DNA from: Trueperaceae bacterium
Lineage (GTDB): Bacteria; Deinococcota; Deinococci; Deinococcales; Trueperaceae
Assembly (NCBI GenBank): GCA_031581195.1
Contig: JAVLCF010000006.1
Location: forward strand, 1 to 37,659
DNA length: 37,659 bases
Direction: 5' to 3'
The notes beneath the pieces are model-generated. The model searched no databases. It saw only the letters and a program-made list of their open reading frames with translations, and was not told the DNA's origin. How positions within the stretch are numbered: the stretch's first letter is position 1; the number at the start of each line of letters is the position of its first letter. The translations under genes and the position numbers were made by a program. Of the stretch, positions 1 through 12,864 are shown one piece after another.

Positions 1-367
1 GGGCGCCCGGGTGCTGGTGCTCCTGCCCGACATGCCGGGCGTGGAGGCGGCGCACCTGGCGGCCCTCCGGCGCGCGGCGCGGGCCGGCGGCGGGGCGGCC
101 AGTCGCTACCCGGGTGGGGCGGTCGGGGCGCCGGCGTTGCTCCCGGCGTCGCTCGCCGCCGCCCTCGCCGCGGAGGCGGACGTCGCCCAGGATCGGGGGG
201 TGGCGCCCGCGTTGGCGGCCGGCGTGGAGGCGGGGGACGTGGCGGTCGTGCCGCTGACCGATGCCGGCGACGTCGATACGCCGGACGCCGCCCGCGCGCG
301 GGGCTGGACGCCGGGGGGGTCGGGGACGGCGGTTCGCGCCGCGCATCGGGGCGTACGCGGCGCGTGA
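1..367 (+). CDS. MocA/MobA-type nucleotidyltransferase, C-terminal part (partial at window start)
   Basis: The open frame enters from the left edge (first full codon at base 2) and stops at TGA 365-367; about 121 residues are visible. The segment LLPDMPGV resembles the mid-domain D-x-P motif of molybdenum-cofactor cytidylyltransferases (CDQP in MocA), followed by ASRYPGG, VGAPALLP and a closing GDVDTPDAARARG, which matches the 'D(V/I)DTPED' end of the MocA/MobA NTP-transferase fold. By family it would transfer CMP or GMP to molybdopterin, or act in a related sugar/cofactor nucleotidyl transfer. The N-terminal NTP-binding loop lies outside the window, so the exact substrate cannot be judged. 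The next hairpin with a T-run on this strand is at 462-487. Confidence 0.6.
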   Translation, partial: GARVLVLLPDMPGVEAAHLAALRRAARAGGGAASRYPGGAVGAPALLPASLAAALAAEADVAQDRGVAPALAAGVEAGDVAVVPLTDAGDVDTPDAARARGWTPGGSGTAVRAAHRGVRGA

Positions 368-410
368 ACGGGCGTTGGGGCCCCACATCGCGGTGGATGG
401 CTGCAACCCC

Positions 411-439
411 TTGACGAATCGCGCATACCGGGATACGTT
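411..439 (+). promoter_or_regulatory. Promoter of mini-RNA unit 1 (-35 TTGACG, 17 bp, -10 TACGTT)
   Basis: TTGACG lies at 411-416 and TACGTT at 434-439, exactly 17 bp apart. The whole block 393-439, including 18 bp upstream of the -35, recurs with one mismatch in 47 at 698-744 and with 11 mismatches at 952-998. Conservation of the upstream bases and of the spacer suggests a bound regulator besides sigma. Confidence 0.75.
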
Positions 440-446
440 ACGACTT

Positions 447-488
447 ATCAATGCAAAGCGAGGGGCCCGCGGACGCGGGCCCCTTTTC
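447..488 (+). ncRNA. Candidate mini-RNA, unit 1 of three
   Basis: The promoter at 411-439 predicts a start near 446-447, and an intrinsic terminator ends the transcript near 488, so the RNA would be about 42 nt with only about 15 unpaired bases (TTATCAATGCAAAG region) before the terminator stem. No coding frame of use fits. The 5' part resembles that of unit 3 (CTTATCA then AAAG). Function is unknown. It could also be a non-functional promoter-terminator module, or its terminator may mainly serve the gene ending at 367. Confidence 0.5.
462..487 (+). terminator. Intrinsic terminator of unit 1
   Basis: A 9-bp perfect GC stem (GGGGCCCGC 462-470 with GCGGGCCCC 475-483) closes a GGAC loop and is followed by TTTT (484-487). 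It may also terminate the transcript of the gene ending at 367. Confidence 0.85.
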
Positions 489-715
489 GTGCGGTGCGTC
501 GGGCGGGTGGGGCTCGTGCGAAGCGCGCCGTCCGTCGATCGGGGCCGACCCGTCCCCCAGCGACGGGGCCGGACGTCGGCGCGGCGTCCACCCCCTGGGC
601 GGCACCCGGGTCGCCGCGCCCCCCGCTCTGGGGGCGGTCGGGGACGGTCGCGGGGCACGTACCCCGACGCATCGTCGCGTTCGGGGCCGTTCTCGCCGTG
701 GATGGCTGCAACCCC

Positions 716-744
716 TTGACGCATCGCGCATACCGGGATACGTT
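716..744 (+). promoter_or_regulatory. Promoter of mini-RNA unit 2 (-35 TTGACG, 17 bp, -10 TACGTT)
   Basis: TTGACG 716-721 and TACGTT 739-744 with a 17-bp spacer. The 47-bp block 698-744 is the second, nearly identical copy of the unit 1 promoter block, 305 bp downstream of the first. Confidence 0.75.
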
Positions 745-751
745 GAAAGAT

Positions 752-793
752 ATCGACGCGAACGAACGGGCCCGCCGCTGCGGGTCCGTTTTC
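752..793 (+). ncRNA. Candidate mini-RNA, unit 2 of three
   Basis: The predicted start is about 751-752 and the end about 793, giving an RNA of about 42 nt made of a short AU-richer leader (TATCGACGCGAACGA) and a terminator hairpin. The promoter matches unit 1 almost exactly, while the RNA body has diverged except for GGGCCCGC in the stem. No translated product is apparent. Confidence 0.5.
766..792 (+). terminator. Intrinsic terminator of unit 2
   Basis: A 10-bp stem (766-775 with 780-789, one G-U pair) closes a CGCT loop and ends in TTTT at 789-792. Confidence 0.8.
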
Positions 794-872
794 ATGAGGT
801 CCGTTTCCGTCCGTTTCGAGACGTCCGTTTCGTGACGTCCGTTTCGGAATGTCCGTTGCGTGGGGTCCGCGT
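784..872 (+). repeat. Degenerate tandem repeat, 14-bp period (GTCCGTTT core)
   Basis: The core GTCCGTTT occurs at 784, 799, 809, 823 and 837, with decayed copies at 851 (GTCCGTTG) and 865 (GTCCGCG). From 809 on, the steps are exactly 14 bp, with GACGTCCGTTTCG as the clearest unit. The first copy overlaps the 3' arm and T-run of the unit 2 terminator, so the repeat may have grown from it by slippage. Confidence 0.75.
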
Positions 873-892
873 CATGGGGCGGGGACGGCGGT

Positions 893-922
893 CGGGGCCG
901 TCGAGACGTCCTTTCGGCCCCG
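893..922. repeat. Inverted repeat between units 2 and 3
   Basis: CGGGGCCG (893-900) and CGGCCCCG (915-922) are perfect complements around a 14-base loop. There is no T-run, so it is not a terminator. Meaning unknown; it lies 48 bp upstream of the unit 3 -35. Confidence 0.35.
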
Positions 923-969
923 GCATCGACCCGGTTGGGGGCGAAACGACGGCGGATGGCTGCATCCCC

Positions 970-998
970 TTGACGAATGCCGCATATCGTCGTATCCT
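970..998 (+). promoter_or_regulatory. Promoter of mini-RNA unit 3 (-35 TTGACG, 17 bp, -10 TATCCT)
   Basis: TTGACG 970-975 and TATCCT 993-998 are 17 bp apart. The block 952-998 is the third copy of the conserved promoter sequence (36 of 47 bases as in unit 1); GGATGGCTGCA and CCCCTTGACGAAT are retained. Confidence 0.75.
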
Positions 999-1005
999 TA
1001 TCACC

Positions 1006-1051
1006 ATTAAAGAAGACGCAAGGCCGCGTCCGCTTCGGCGGGCGTTTTTTC
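1006..1051 (+). ncRNA. Candidate mini-RNA, unit 3 of three
   Basis: The start is predicted near 1005-1006 and the end near 1051 (about 46 nt). The leader ATTAAAGAAGACGC precedes the terminator. GACGC (1015-1019) can pair with GCGTC (1026-1030), which overlaps the 5' arm of the terminator, so two exclusive folds are possible. The next gene (1106-2107) lies on the opposite strand, so this is not a normal leader of a downstream gene. Confidence 0.5.
1027..1050 (+). terminator. Intrinsic terminator of unit 3
   Basis: A 7-bp stem (1027-1033 with 1038-1044, one G-U pair) is capped by a stable C(UUCG)G tetraloop and followed by six T (1045-1050), the strongest terminator of the array. Confidence 0.9.
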
Positions 1052-1105
1052 GTGGCGCGACGTCGCGGGGACGGTCGCGACGGCGCGGCGGTCGCCGCGC
1101 CCGCG

Positions 1106-2107
1106 TCAGTCGTTCGCGGCGTCGCCGTCCGCGGGCTCGGAGGCGGCGTCGAGCCCACGCTCGCGGACGAACGCGTCCCACGTCCCGCGGTCCACGAGCG
1201 CGGGGATCGCACCGGGCCGCGTCGTGGCCAGCGCCGCGTAGGCGTTCGCGCGGGCCAGCGCCCCCTCCAACGCCGCGCGGTCGTCGGCCAGGCCCGGCGT
1301 GGTCGTCCACGCCGCCAGGAGCGCCGCGACGAAGGCGTCGCCCGCGCCGGTCGTGTCCACCGGCGTGACGCGCACCCCCGGGACGTGCCCCGCATCGTGC
1401 GCCGTGAACCAATCGACCCCCGCCGCGCCCCGCGTGACCACCAACAGGGCGAGATCGTCGTGCCACAGCGTCCGGGCGGCGGCGGCGTCGGTCGCGCCGG
1501 TCAGGAACGCGAGTTCGTCCTCCGACACCTTGACGACGTGCGCGTGGGGCCACAGCATGCGGATCCCCTCGCGCGCCGCGTCGGCGTCGGGCCACAACGC
1601 CAGGCGGAGGTTCGGGTCGTAACTGACCCACGCGCCCCCCGTCCGCGCGGCGTCGATCGCGGCGAGCGTCGCGCTGCGCGACGGCTCCTGGATCGCGCTG
1701 ATGCTGCCGTGGTGCAGGACGTCGCCGCGCGCCAACGCGTCGCGATCGAGGTCCTGGGGCCGGTGCAGCTGGTCGGCGGAGGGGTGGCGGTAGAACAGGA
1801 AGTCGCGCTCGCCGTCCGCGTCGAGGGACACGAACGCCAGCGCGGTGCGGGCGGCGGCGTCGAAGCGGAGCTGGGTGACGTCCACCCCCGCGCCCGCCAG
1901 GACGCCGGCCAGCCAGCGACCGAAGGCGTCGTCACCGACCTTGCCGACGAAGCCCGACGCGACCCCCAGCCGCGCCAGCCCCACCGCGACGTTGGCGGGC
2001 GCCCCGCCCGCCGCCTTCGTGAACCGTTCGGCGTCGGCGACGGAGACGCCGGTCCGGTCGGGCACGAAATCGATCAACAGCTCCCCGAGCGTCCAGACGC
2101 GGGTCAT
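1106..2107 (-). CDS. Fructokinase-like pfkB-family sugar kinase
   Basis: 333 residues starting at ATG 2107. It phosphorylates a sugar, most likely fructose, with ATP in the cytoplasm. The ribokinase/pfkB signatures are both present: GGAPANVAVGLARLG at residues 34-48 and DTTGAGDAF at 251-259, where D257 is the catalytic base. GELLIDF at the N-terminus and SYDPNLR near residue 162 are typical of bacterial fructokinases (ScrK/CscK-like). A -10 box TACCCT (2119-2114) lies 6 nt before the ATG, which fixes the start and implies a leaderless mRNA. It is divergent from sucA. Fructose specificity is inferred from family resemblance; 2-keto-3-deoxygluconate kinase is the main alternative. Confidence 0.85.
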   Translation of the reverse strand: MTRVWTLGELLIDFVPDRTGVSVADAERFTKAAGGAPANVAVGLARLGVASGFVGKVGDDAFGRWLAGVLAGAGVDVTQLRFDAAARTALAFVSLDADGERDFLFYRHPSADQLHRPQDLDRDALARGDVLHHGSISAIQEPSRSATLAAIDAARTGGAWVSYDPNLRLALWPDADAAREGIRMLWPHAHVVKVSEDELAFLTGATDAAAARTLWHDDLALLVVTRGAAGVDWFTAHDAGHVPGVRVTPVDTTGAGDAFVAALLAAWTTTPGLADDRAALEGALARANAYAALATTRPGAIPALVDRGTWDAFVRERGLDAASEPADGDAAND

Positions 2108-2113
2108 GGCGCA

Positions 2114-2119
2114 AGGGTA
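2114..2119 (-). promoter_or_regulatory. Leaderless -10 box of the fructokinase gene
   Basis: TACCCT on the minus strand ends 6 nt before ATG 2107. There is no clear -35 and no Shine-Dalgarno sequence. Confidence 0.6.
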
Positions 2120-2179
2120 CCGCGGACGTCCCGCGGCGCGGCCGGCGGGACGTTCGTCCGTGGTAGAACGTCGCACGAG

Positions 2180-4996
<2,817 letters not shown>

Positions 4997-5054
4997 GCGA
5001 CCGCCGCGCGGTCCGCCCCGCCCCCGCCGCACGACCGACCCCGATCCCGACCCC

Positions 5055-5063
5055 GGGAGGGAG
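5055..5063 (+). promoter_or_regulatory. Strong Shine-Dalgarno sequence of sucB
   Basis: The purine block GGGAGGGAG ends 6 nt before ATG 5070 and decides that start, in contrast to the many leaderless genes around it. Confidence 0.7.
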
Positions 5064-5069
5064 TGAACG

Positions 5070-6305
5070 ATGACCGACGTCAAGGTGCCCTCCGTGGGCG
5101 AATCGATCACCGAGGTGTTCCTCGGCGCGTGGCTCAAGCAGCCGGGCGACGCCGTCGCGAAGGACGAACCGCTCGTCGAGGTGGAGACCGACAAGGCCAC
5201 CCTCGAGGTCCCCGCCCCCGAGGCGGGCGTCCTGTCCGAGATCCTCGCCGAGGAGGGCGCCACCGCCGAGGTCGGCCAGGTCATCGCCCGCGTCGACGAG
5301 ACCGCCACCGGCGACGCCGCCCCGGTGCAGGACGCGCCGGCGGAGGACGCGCCGGCCGACGCGGCCCCCGCGAGCGCCCCGACGCCGGAGCCACCCGCCC
5401 CGGCGACCGGCCCCGCCGGCGCCGTCATGCCCGCCGCCCAGCGGCTGCTGGACGCGCACGGGCTGGACGCCGCCCAGGTGCCCGCCAGCGGGCCCGGCGG
5501 GCGGCTGCTGAAGGAGGACGTGCAGCGTCACCTCGACGCGCAGGGCACGACCGACGCCGCCTCGACCGGCGCCCCGGCCACCGCCCCGACCACCGCCGCC
5601 GCGGTCCGCGGTGAGGAGGCGGTCCCGATGAGTCCGCTCCGCCGCACCATTGCGCGCCGCCTCGTCGAAGCGCAGCAGACCGCCGCGCTCCTCACGACCT
5701 TCAACGAGGTCGACATGAGCGCCGTCATGGCGCTGCGCAGCACGTACAAGGACGCCTTCGAGAAGCGCTACGGGGTCCGCCTGGGCTTCATGAGCTTCTT
5801 CGTCAAGGCCGCCATCGACGCGCTCAAGGCGATCCCGCAACTCAACGCCGAAATCCGCGACGACGCGATCCTCTACAAGGACTACTACGACGTCGCCGTC
5901 GCGGTGTCGACGAAGAAGGGCCTCGTCACGCCGGTCGTGCGCGACGCGGAATCGCTGAGTTTCGCGGAGATCGAATCCACGATCGCCGACTTCGGGGTCC
6001 GCGCCCAAGCGAACCAACTCACGCCCGACGAGTTGACCGGCGGGACGTTCACCATCAGCAACGGCGGGGTGTTCGGCAGCCTCCTCTCCACCCCGATCGT
6101 CAACCCGCCGCAGTCCGGCGTGCTGGGGATGCACAGCATCCAGCAGCGCCCCGTCGCGGTCGACGGCGAGGTGGTGATCCGCCCGATGATGTACCTGGCC
6201 CTCACGTACGACCACCGCATCGTCGACGGCCGCGAGGCCGTGACGTTCCTGAAGCGCATCAAGGACGCGGTGGAGACCCCCGCGCGCCTCCTGATCGAGG
6301 TCTGA
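5070..6305 (+). CDS. sucB: Dihydrolipoyllysine succinyltransferase, E2 of 2-oxoglutarate dehydrogenase
   Basis: 411 residues. E2 forms the core of the complex and moves the succinyl group from its lipoyl arm to CoA. Residues 1-80 are a lipoyl domain with the modified lysine in [15 protein letters not shown] (K42); about 83-115 is an Ala/Pro/Asp-rich linker; about 119-155 is the peripheral subunit-binding domain ([24 protein letters not shown]); a second Ala/Thr linker follows; the catalytic domain from about 187 begins [17 protein letters not shown] and ends with the active-site [11 protein letters not shown] (H382, D386). [10 protein letters not shown] favours succinyl- over acetyltransferase. 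It sits 73 bp after sucA and 4 bp before lpd, as expected of one operon. Confidence 0.96.
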   Translation: MTDVKVPSVGESITEVFLGAWLKQPGDAVAKDEPLVEVETDKATLEVPAPEAGVLSEILAEEGATAEVGQVIARVDETATGDAAPVQDAPAEDAPADAAPASAPTPEPPAPATGPAGAVMPAAQRLLDAHGLDAAQVPASGPGGRLLKEDVQRHLDAQGTTDAASTGAPATAPTTAAAVRGEEAVPMSPLRRTIARRLVEAQQTAALLTTFNEVDMSAVMALRSTYKDAFEKRYGVRLGFMSFFVKAAIDALKAIPQLNAEIRDDAILYKDYYDVAVAVSTKKGLVTPVVRDAESLSFAEIESTIADFGVRAQANQLTPDELTGGTFTISNGGVFGSLLSTPIVNPPQSGVLGMHSIQQRPVAVDGEVVIRPMMYLALTYDHRIVDGREAVTFLKRIKDAVETPARLLIEV

Positions 6306-6309
6306 CCCC

Positions 6310-7737
<1,428 letters not shown>

Positions 7738-7744
7738 CGCCCCC

Positions 7745-7779
7745 GTCGCGCCGCACCGCGCTCCGGGACACGGCGCGAC
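7745..7779. repeat. Inverted repeat between lpdA and mqnE
   Basis: GTCGCGCCG (7745-7753) and CGGCGCGAC (7771-7779) are perfect 9-base complements with a 17-base gap. No T-run follows, so a terminator is doubtful. The right arm sits where the -35 of the mqnE promoter would be, so an operator is possible. Confidence 0.4.
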
Positions 7780-7793
7780 GCCGCCCGCGCTGC

Positions 7794-7799
7794 TAGGTT
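7794..7799 (+). promoter_or_regulatory. Leaderless -10 box of mqnE
   Basis: TAGGTT ends 6 nt before ATG 7806; no Shine-Dalgarno sequence is present in the gap. Confidence 0.6.
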
Positions 7800-7805
7800 G
7801 ACGCC

Positions 7806-9050
7806 ATGACGCGATCCCCCACCGCCGCTTCGGGCCCCGCCGTCCCGCCGGCGTCGGCCGGGGCCCCCGCCGCGGGGGCGCCCGCGACCGTCGTCCCGCT
7901 GCCGAACGGCCACGCCGCCCCCGTGCACGACCCCGCCCTCGCCCGCATCGCCGACAAGGTCCTGAGCGGGGGGCGGGTGACGTTCGAGGAGGGCATGACC
8001 CTCTACGACACGCCGGACCTGCCCGGCCTCGCCGCCCTCGCCGACGCGGTCCGCGCCGAGAAGGTCGGCGACAAGGCGTACTACGTCCACAGCCTGCGGC
8101 TGTCGCAGACGAACGTCTGCTACGTCGGCTGCACCTTCTGCGGCTTCCAACGCACGATGGACCAGGAGGGCGTTTGGGACATGGACCTGAGCGACGTCTG
8201 GGCGTTCGTCGAGAAGCACGCGACGCCGGACCTCGTCGAGATCCACATCAGTTCCGGGCACCACCCCAAACGCGGCTGGGACTACTACCTCGACCTCACG
8301 CGCGGCCTCACCGACCGCGGCTACCAGGTGAAGGCCTGGACCGCGGCGGAGATCCACCACTTCGCGCGCATCGCGCGGCCCGCCGGCACCACCGCACCGG
8401 TCCCCTACCGCGAGGTGCTCGCGCAACTCCAGGAGGCCGGCCTGGTGGCCCTGCCCGGCGGCGGGGCGGAGATCTTCGCCGAACGCGTCCGCCGCCGCAT
8501 CGCGCGCGCCAAGGTCGACGCCGACGGGTGGCTCGACGTGCACCGCGCCGCCCACGAGCTGGGCATCCCCACGAACGCGACGATGCTGTACGGGCACGTC
8601 GAGACGCTCGAGGAGCGCCTCGACCACATGATGCGCCTGCGGACCCTGCAGGACGACGCGCCCGGCTTCATGAGCTTCGTGCCGCTCGCCTTCCAGCCGG
8701 ACAACAACCAGCTCGCCCGGGAGATCGGCAAGACGGAGTTCACGACCGGTCTCGACGACCTCCGCAACCTCGCGGTCGCCCGCGTGGTGCTGGACAACGT
8801 CCCGCACGTCAAGGGCTACTGGATCATGATCACGCCCGAGCTCGTGCAGGTCTCGCTCGGCGCGGGCGTCAGCGACGTCGACGGCACCATCTCCGACGAA
8901 CGCATCGCGCACGCCTCGGGCGCCTCGACCGAGACCGGCATCAGCGAAGGGGACCTGATCCGCCTCATTCAGGATGCGGGCCGCGTGCCCGTCAAGCGCG
9001 ACGCGATCTACACCGAACTCGAGGTGCACCCCGCGCGCCCGCTCGCGTGA
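7806..9050 (+). CDS. mqnE: Aminofutalosine synthase (radical SAM)
   Basis: 414 residues. MqnE joins 3-[(1-carboxyvinyl)oxy]benzoate to S-adenosylmethionine to form aminofutalosine in the futalosine route to menaquinone. The radical-SAM cluster motif is CYVGCTFC (C105, C109, C112) inside YYVHSLRLSQTNVCYVGCTF. EIHISSGHHP, LPGGGAEIFAERVRRRI, NATMLYGHVETLEER and FVPLAFQPDNN are characteristic of MqnE rather than of MqnC or CofH. The first 40 or so residues (Ala/Pro-rich) are an unusual low-complexity extension; the start is supported by the -10 box 6 nt upstream. Its stop overlaps the GTG start of mqnA, so the two pathway enzymes are translationally coupled. Confidence 0.93.
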   Translation: MTRSPTAASGPAVPPASAGAPAAGAPATVVPLPNGHAAPVHDPALARIADKVLSGGRVTFEEGMTLYDTPDLPGLAALADAVRAEKVGDKAYYVHSLRLSQTNVCYVGCTFCGFQRTMDQEGVWDMDLSDVWAFVEKHATPDLVEIHISSGHHPKRGWDYYLDLTRGLTDRGYQVKAWTAAEIHHFARIARPAGTTAPVPYREVLAQLQEAGLVALPGGGAEIFAERVRRRIARAKVDADGWLDVHRAAHELGIPTNATMLYGHVETLEERLDHMMRLRTLQDDAPGFMSFVPLAFQPDNNQLAREIGKTEFTTGLDDLRNLAVARVVLDNVPHVKGYWIMITPELVQVSLGAGVSDVDGTISDERIAHASGASTETGISEGDLIRLIQDAGRVPVKRDAIYTELEVHPARPLA

Positions 9051-9958
9051 ACGCGTTCGCCCTCACGCAGGCGCACGACCTGCCCGCCGCCCGGGCGGCG
9101 GGCGAGGAACGCCTCGGCGTGGTGGCGTACACGAACGTCGCGCCGCTGCATTGGGGCCTCGCGCCGTGGGACGAGGACGGGCACCGCGCCCGCTTCGTAT
9201 CCGGCGTCCCGACCGAACTCAACGCCGCGCTGCTGCGCGGCGACGTCGACCTGACGCTGATGAGCTCCGTCGCCTTCCTCCGGCACCGCCACGACCTCGC
9301 CGCCCTCCCGGACTTCAGCGTCGCCAGCCTCGGTCCGGTCCACAGCGTCACGCTGTTCCACCACCGCCCGTGGGCGGACCTGGACGGGGCGCGCATCGCG
9401 GTCACGACCGCCAGCGCGACCAGCGTCGCGCTGCTCGAGGTCCTCCTCCGCGCCTCGGGCCTCCGCGCGACCCTCGTCCCGCACGAGGACCGCGATCTCG
9501 GTGCGATGCTGGCGTCGTTCGACGGCGCGCTGCTGATCGGGGATGCGGCGCTGCGCGAGGGCGTCGCCCGCCGCGAGATCGGCGGCGTCCGCCCGCACCT
9601 GAGCGACCTCGGCGAACGCTGGTACGACGCCACCCGCCTCCCGTTCACGTTCGCCGTGTGGGCCTACCGCCGCGACCGGCCGCCGTCGGCGCGGATGGTC
9701 GCGAAGCTGCGCGCCGCCCGCGAGCGGGGGCTCGGCCACCTCGCCGACGTCGCCGCCGCCGCCGCTCCGCAGGCCGGCGTCACGCCGGAGGCGATGCTGC
9801 ACTACCTCGCCAACTTCCGCTACCACCTCGGGCCCCCCGACCGCGACGGCCTGCTGGCCTTCGCGGCGCGGGCGGTGCCGGACCTCGACCCCGCCGACCT
9901 CCGCTTCGCCGAACCGCCCGCCGACCCCGCGCCCGGCGCGCCCCGCGCGGGGCGGTAG
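9047..9958 (+). CDS. mqnA: Chorismate dehydratase
   Basis: 303 residues from a GTG start that overlaps the mqnE stop (GTGA). MqnA dehydrates chorismate to 3-[(1-carboxyvinyl)oxy]benzoate, the substrate of MqnE. The family landmarks are YTNVAPLHWGL near residue 26, SGVPTELNAALLRGDVDLTLMSSVAF near 49-74 and LLIGDAALR near 163, in a periplasmic-binding-protein-like fold. The first 20 residues precede the usual family start. With mqnE it gives the first two steps of the pathway; mqnB, mqnC and mqnD are not in the window. Confidence 0.92.
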   Translation: MNAFALTQAHDLPAARAAGEERLGVVAYTNVAPLHWGLAPWDEDGHRARFVSGVPTELNAALLRGDVDLTLMSSVAFLRHRHDLAALPDFSVASLGPVHSVTLFHHRPWADLDGARIAVTTASATSVALLEVLLRASGLRATLVPHEDRDLGAMLASFDGALLIGDAALREGVARREIGGVRPHLSDLGERWYDATRLPFTFAVWAYRRDRPPSARMVAKLRAARERGLGHLADVAAAAAPQAGVTPEAMLHYLANFRYHLGPPDRDGLLAFAARAVPDLDPADLRFAEPPADPAPGAPRAGR

Positions 9959-9961
9959 GCC

Positions 9962-12066
<2,105 letters not shown>

Positions 12067-12070
<4 letters not shown>

Positions 12071-12819
12071 CGCCCGGCCCGCCGACCGTGCACGTCCTCA
12101 CCCCCACGAAGGACCGGCCCGACCGGCTGCGCGACGCGCTCGCGTCGCTGCAGGCGCAGACGCACGGCGCCTGGCGGGCGTGGGTCGTCGACGACGGCGA
12201 CGGGTCCGGCGTCGCGGCGGTCCGGGAGCAGGGCGACCCCCGCCTCCACGCCGAACGCAACCCCGGGCGGGGGCAGGTCGACGCCCGCAACGCCGCGCTC
12301 GACGCGGCCCTCGCGCACGCCGACCGGGACCTCGACGTCGTGATGCTGCTGGACGACGACGACCGGTTGCGCGACGCGGAGCACCTGGCGGCGGTCGTCG
12401 CCCGCCTCGCGGACGGGCCCGCGCTGGTGCATCGCGGCGGTTGGTTCGCGTTCGAGGCGGACGCCCGCCGCGAACCGTTCGACCCCCCCACGAGCGTCGC
12501 CTCGTTGCGTCACGACAACACCGTCCTCACCGTCGGGTTGGCGTGGCCGGCGGCGCTGCACGCCGACCTCGGGCGGTTCGACCCGGCGATGGGCAGCTAC
12601 TTCGATTGGGATTGGATCCTCCGCGTCACGGATGCGGGCGTGCCCCTCGCGCACCTGGCGGGGCTGGGGGTCGAGTACCGCGTGCACGACGCGAACACGT
12701 CGGGTCGGCCGAGCGAGGTACGCACCGCGGCGTTCGAGCGGTTCGTCGCCAAGCACGCCCTCGACGTCGTGCAGAAGGACCACGTCGCCGTCCACCGCGA
12801 GCGTCGCGGCGAGGGCTGA
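12067..12819 (+). CDS. GT2-type (GT-A fold) glycosyltransferase
   Basis: 250 residues from a GTG start overlapping the glgX stop (GTGA). [39 protein letters not shown] is the nucleotide-sugar-binding start of family 2 glycosyltransferases, and [11 protein letters not shown] holds the DxD metal site (D96-D99). [21 protein letters not shown] resembles the GT2 acceptor/catalytic 'ED' region, with DWDW in its place. There is no membrane segment, so it is cytoplasmic. The acceptor is unknown. Coupling to glgX suggests polysaccharide or glycolipid metabolism but does not prove it. It ends convergently with the next gene. Confidence 0.75.
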
Positions 12820-12864
12820 CGCCCCCGCCTCCGGGGTCCGCCTCCCGGGTTCCCCTCCCGGCGC

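Noticed and set aside
489-960. Several overlapping Arg/Pro-rich ORFs on both strands between the array units
   Set aside because: Composition is that of random GC-rich frames, they cross promoters and terminators, and none has recognisable motifs.
393-1051. The array as tRNA-like genes, integron attC sites or a CRISPR
   Set aside because: No cloverleaf, no attC core sites and no regular repeat-spacer pattern; the repeated parts are -35/-10 promoters followed by terminators.
2164-2169. Leaderless -10 box of sucA (TAGAAC)
   Set aside because: It lacks the final T of TANNNT and is 10 nt from the ATG; not strong enough to list.
977-2179. N-terminal extension of sucA
   Set aside because: The open frame upstream of ATG 2180 is antisense to the fructokinase gene and SucA already has full family length from 2180.
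7806-9050. MqnC or CofH/CofG radical-SAM enzyme
   Set aside because: The PGGGAEIF and NATMLYGH segments and coupling to mqnA fit MqnE better.
12820-12864. Terminator in the convergent gap between GT2 and blh
   Set aside because: Only weak 4-bp hairpins and no T-run on either strand could be seen.
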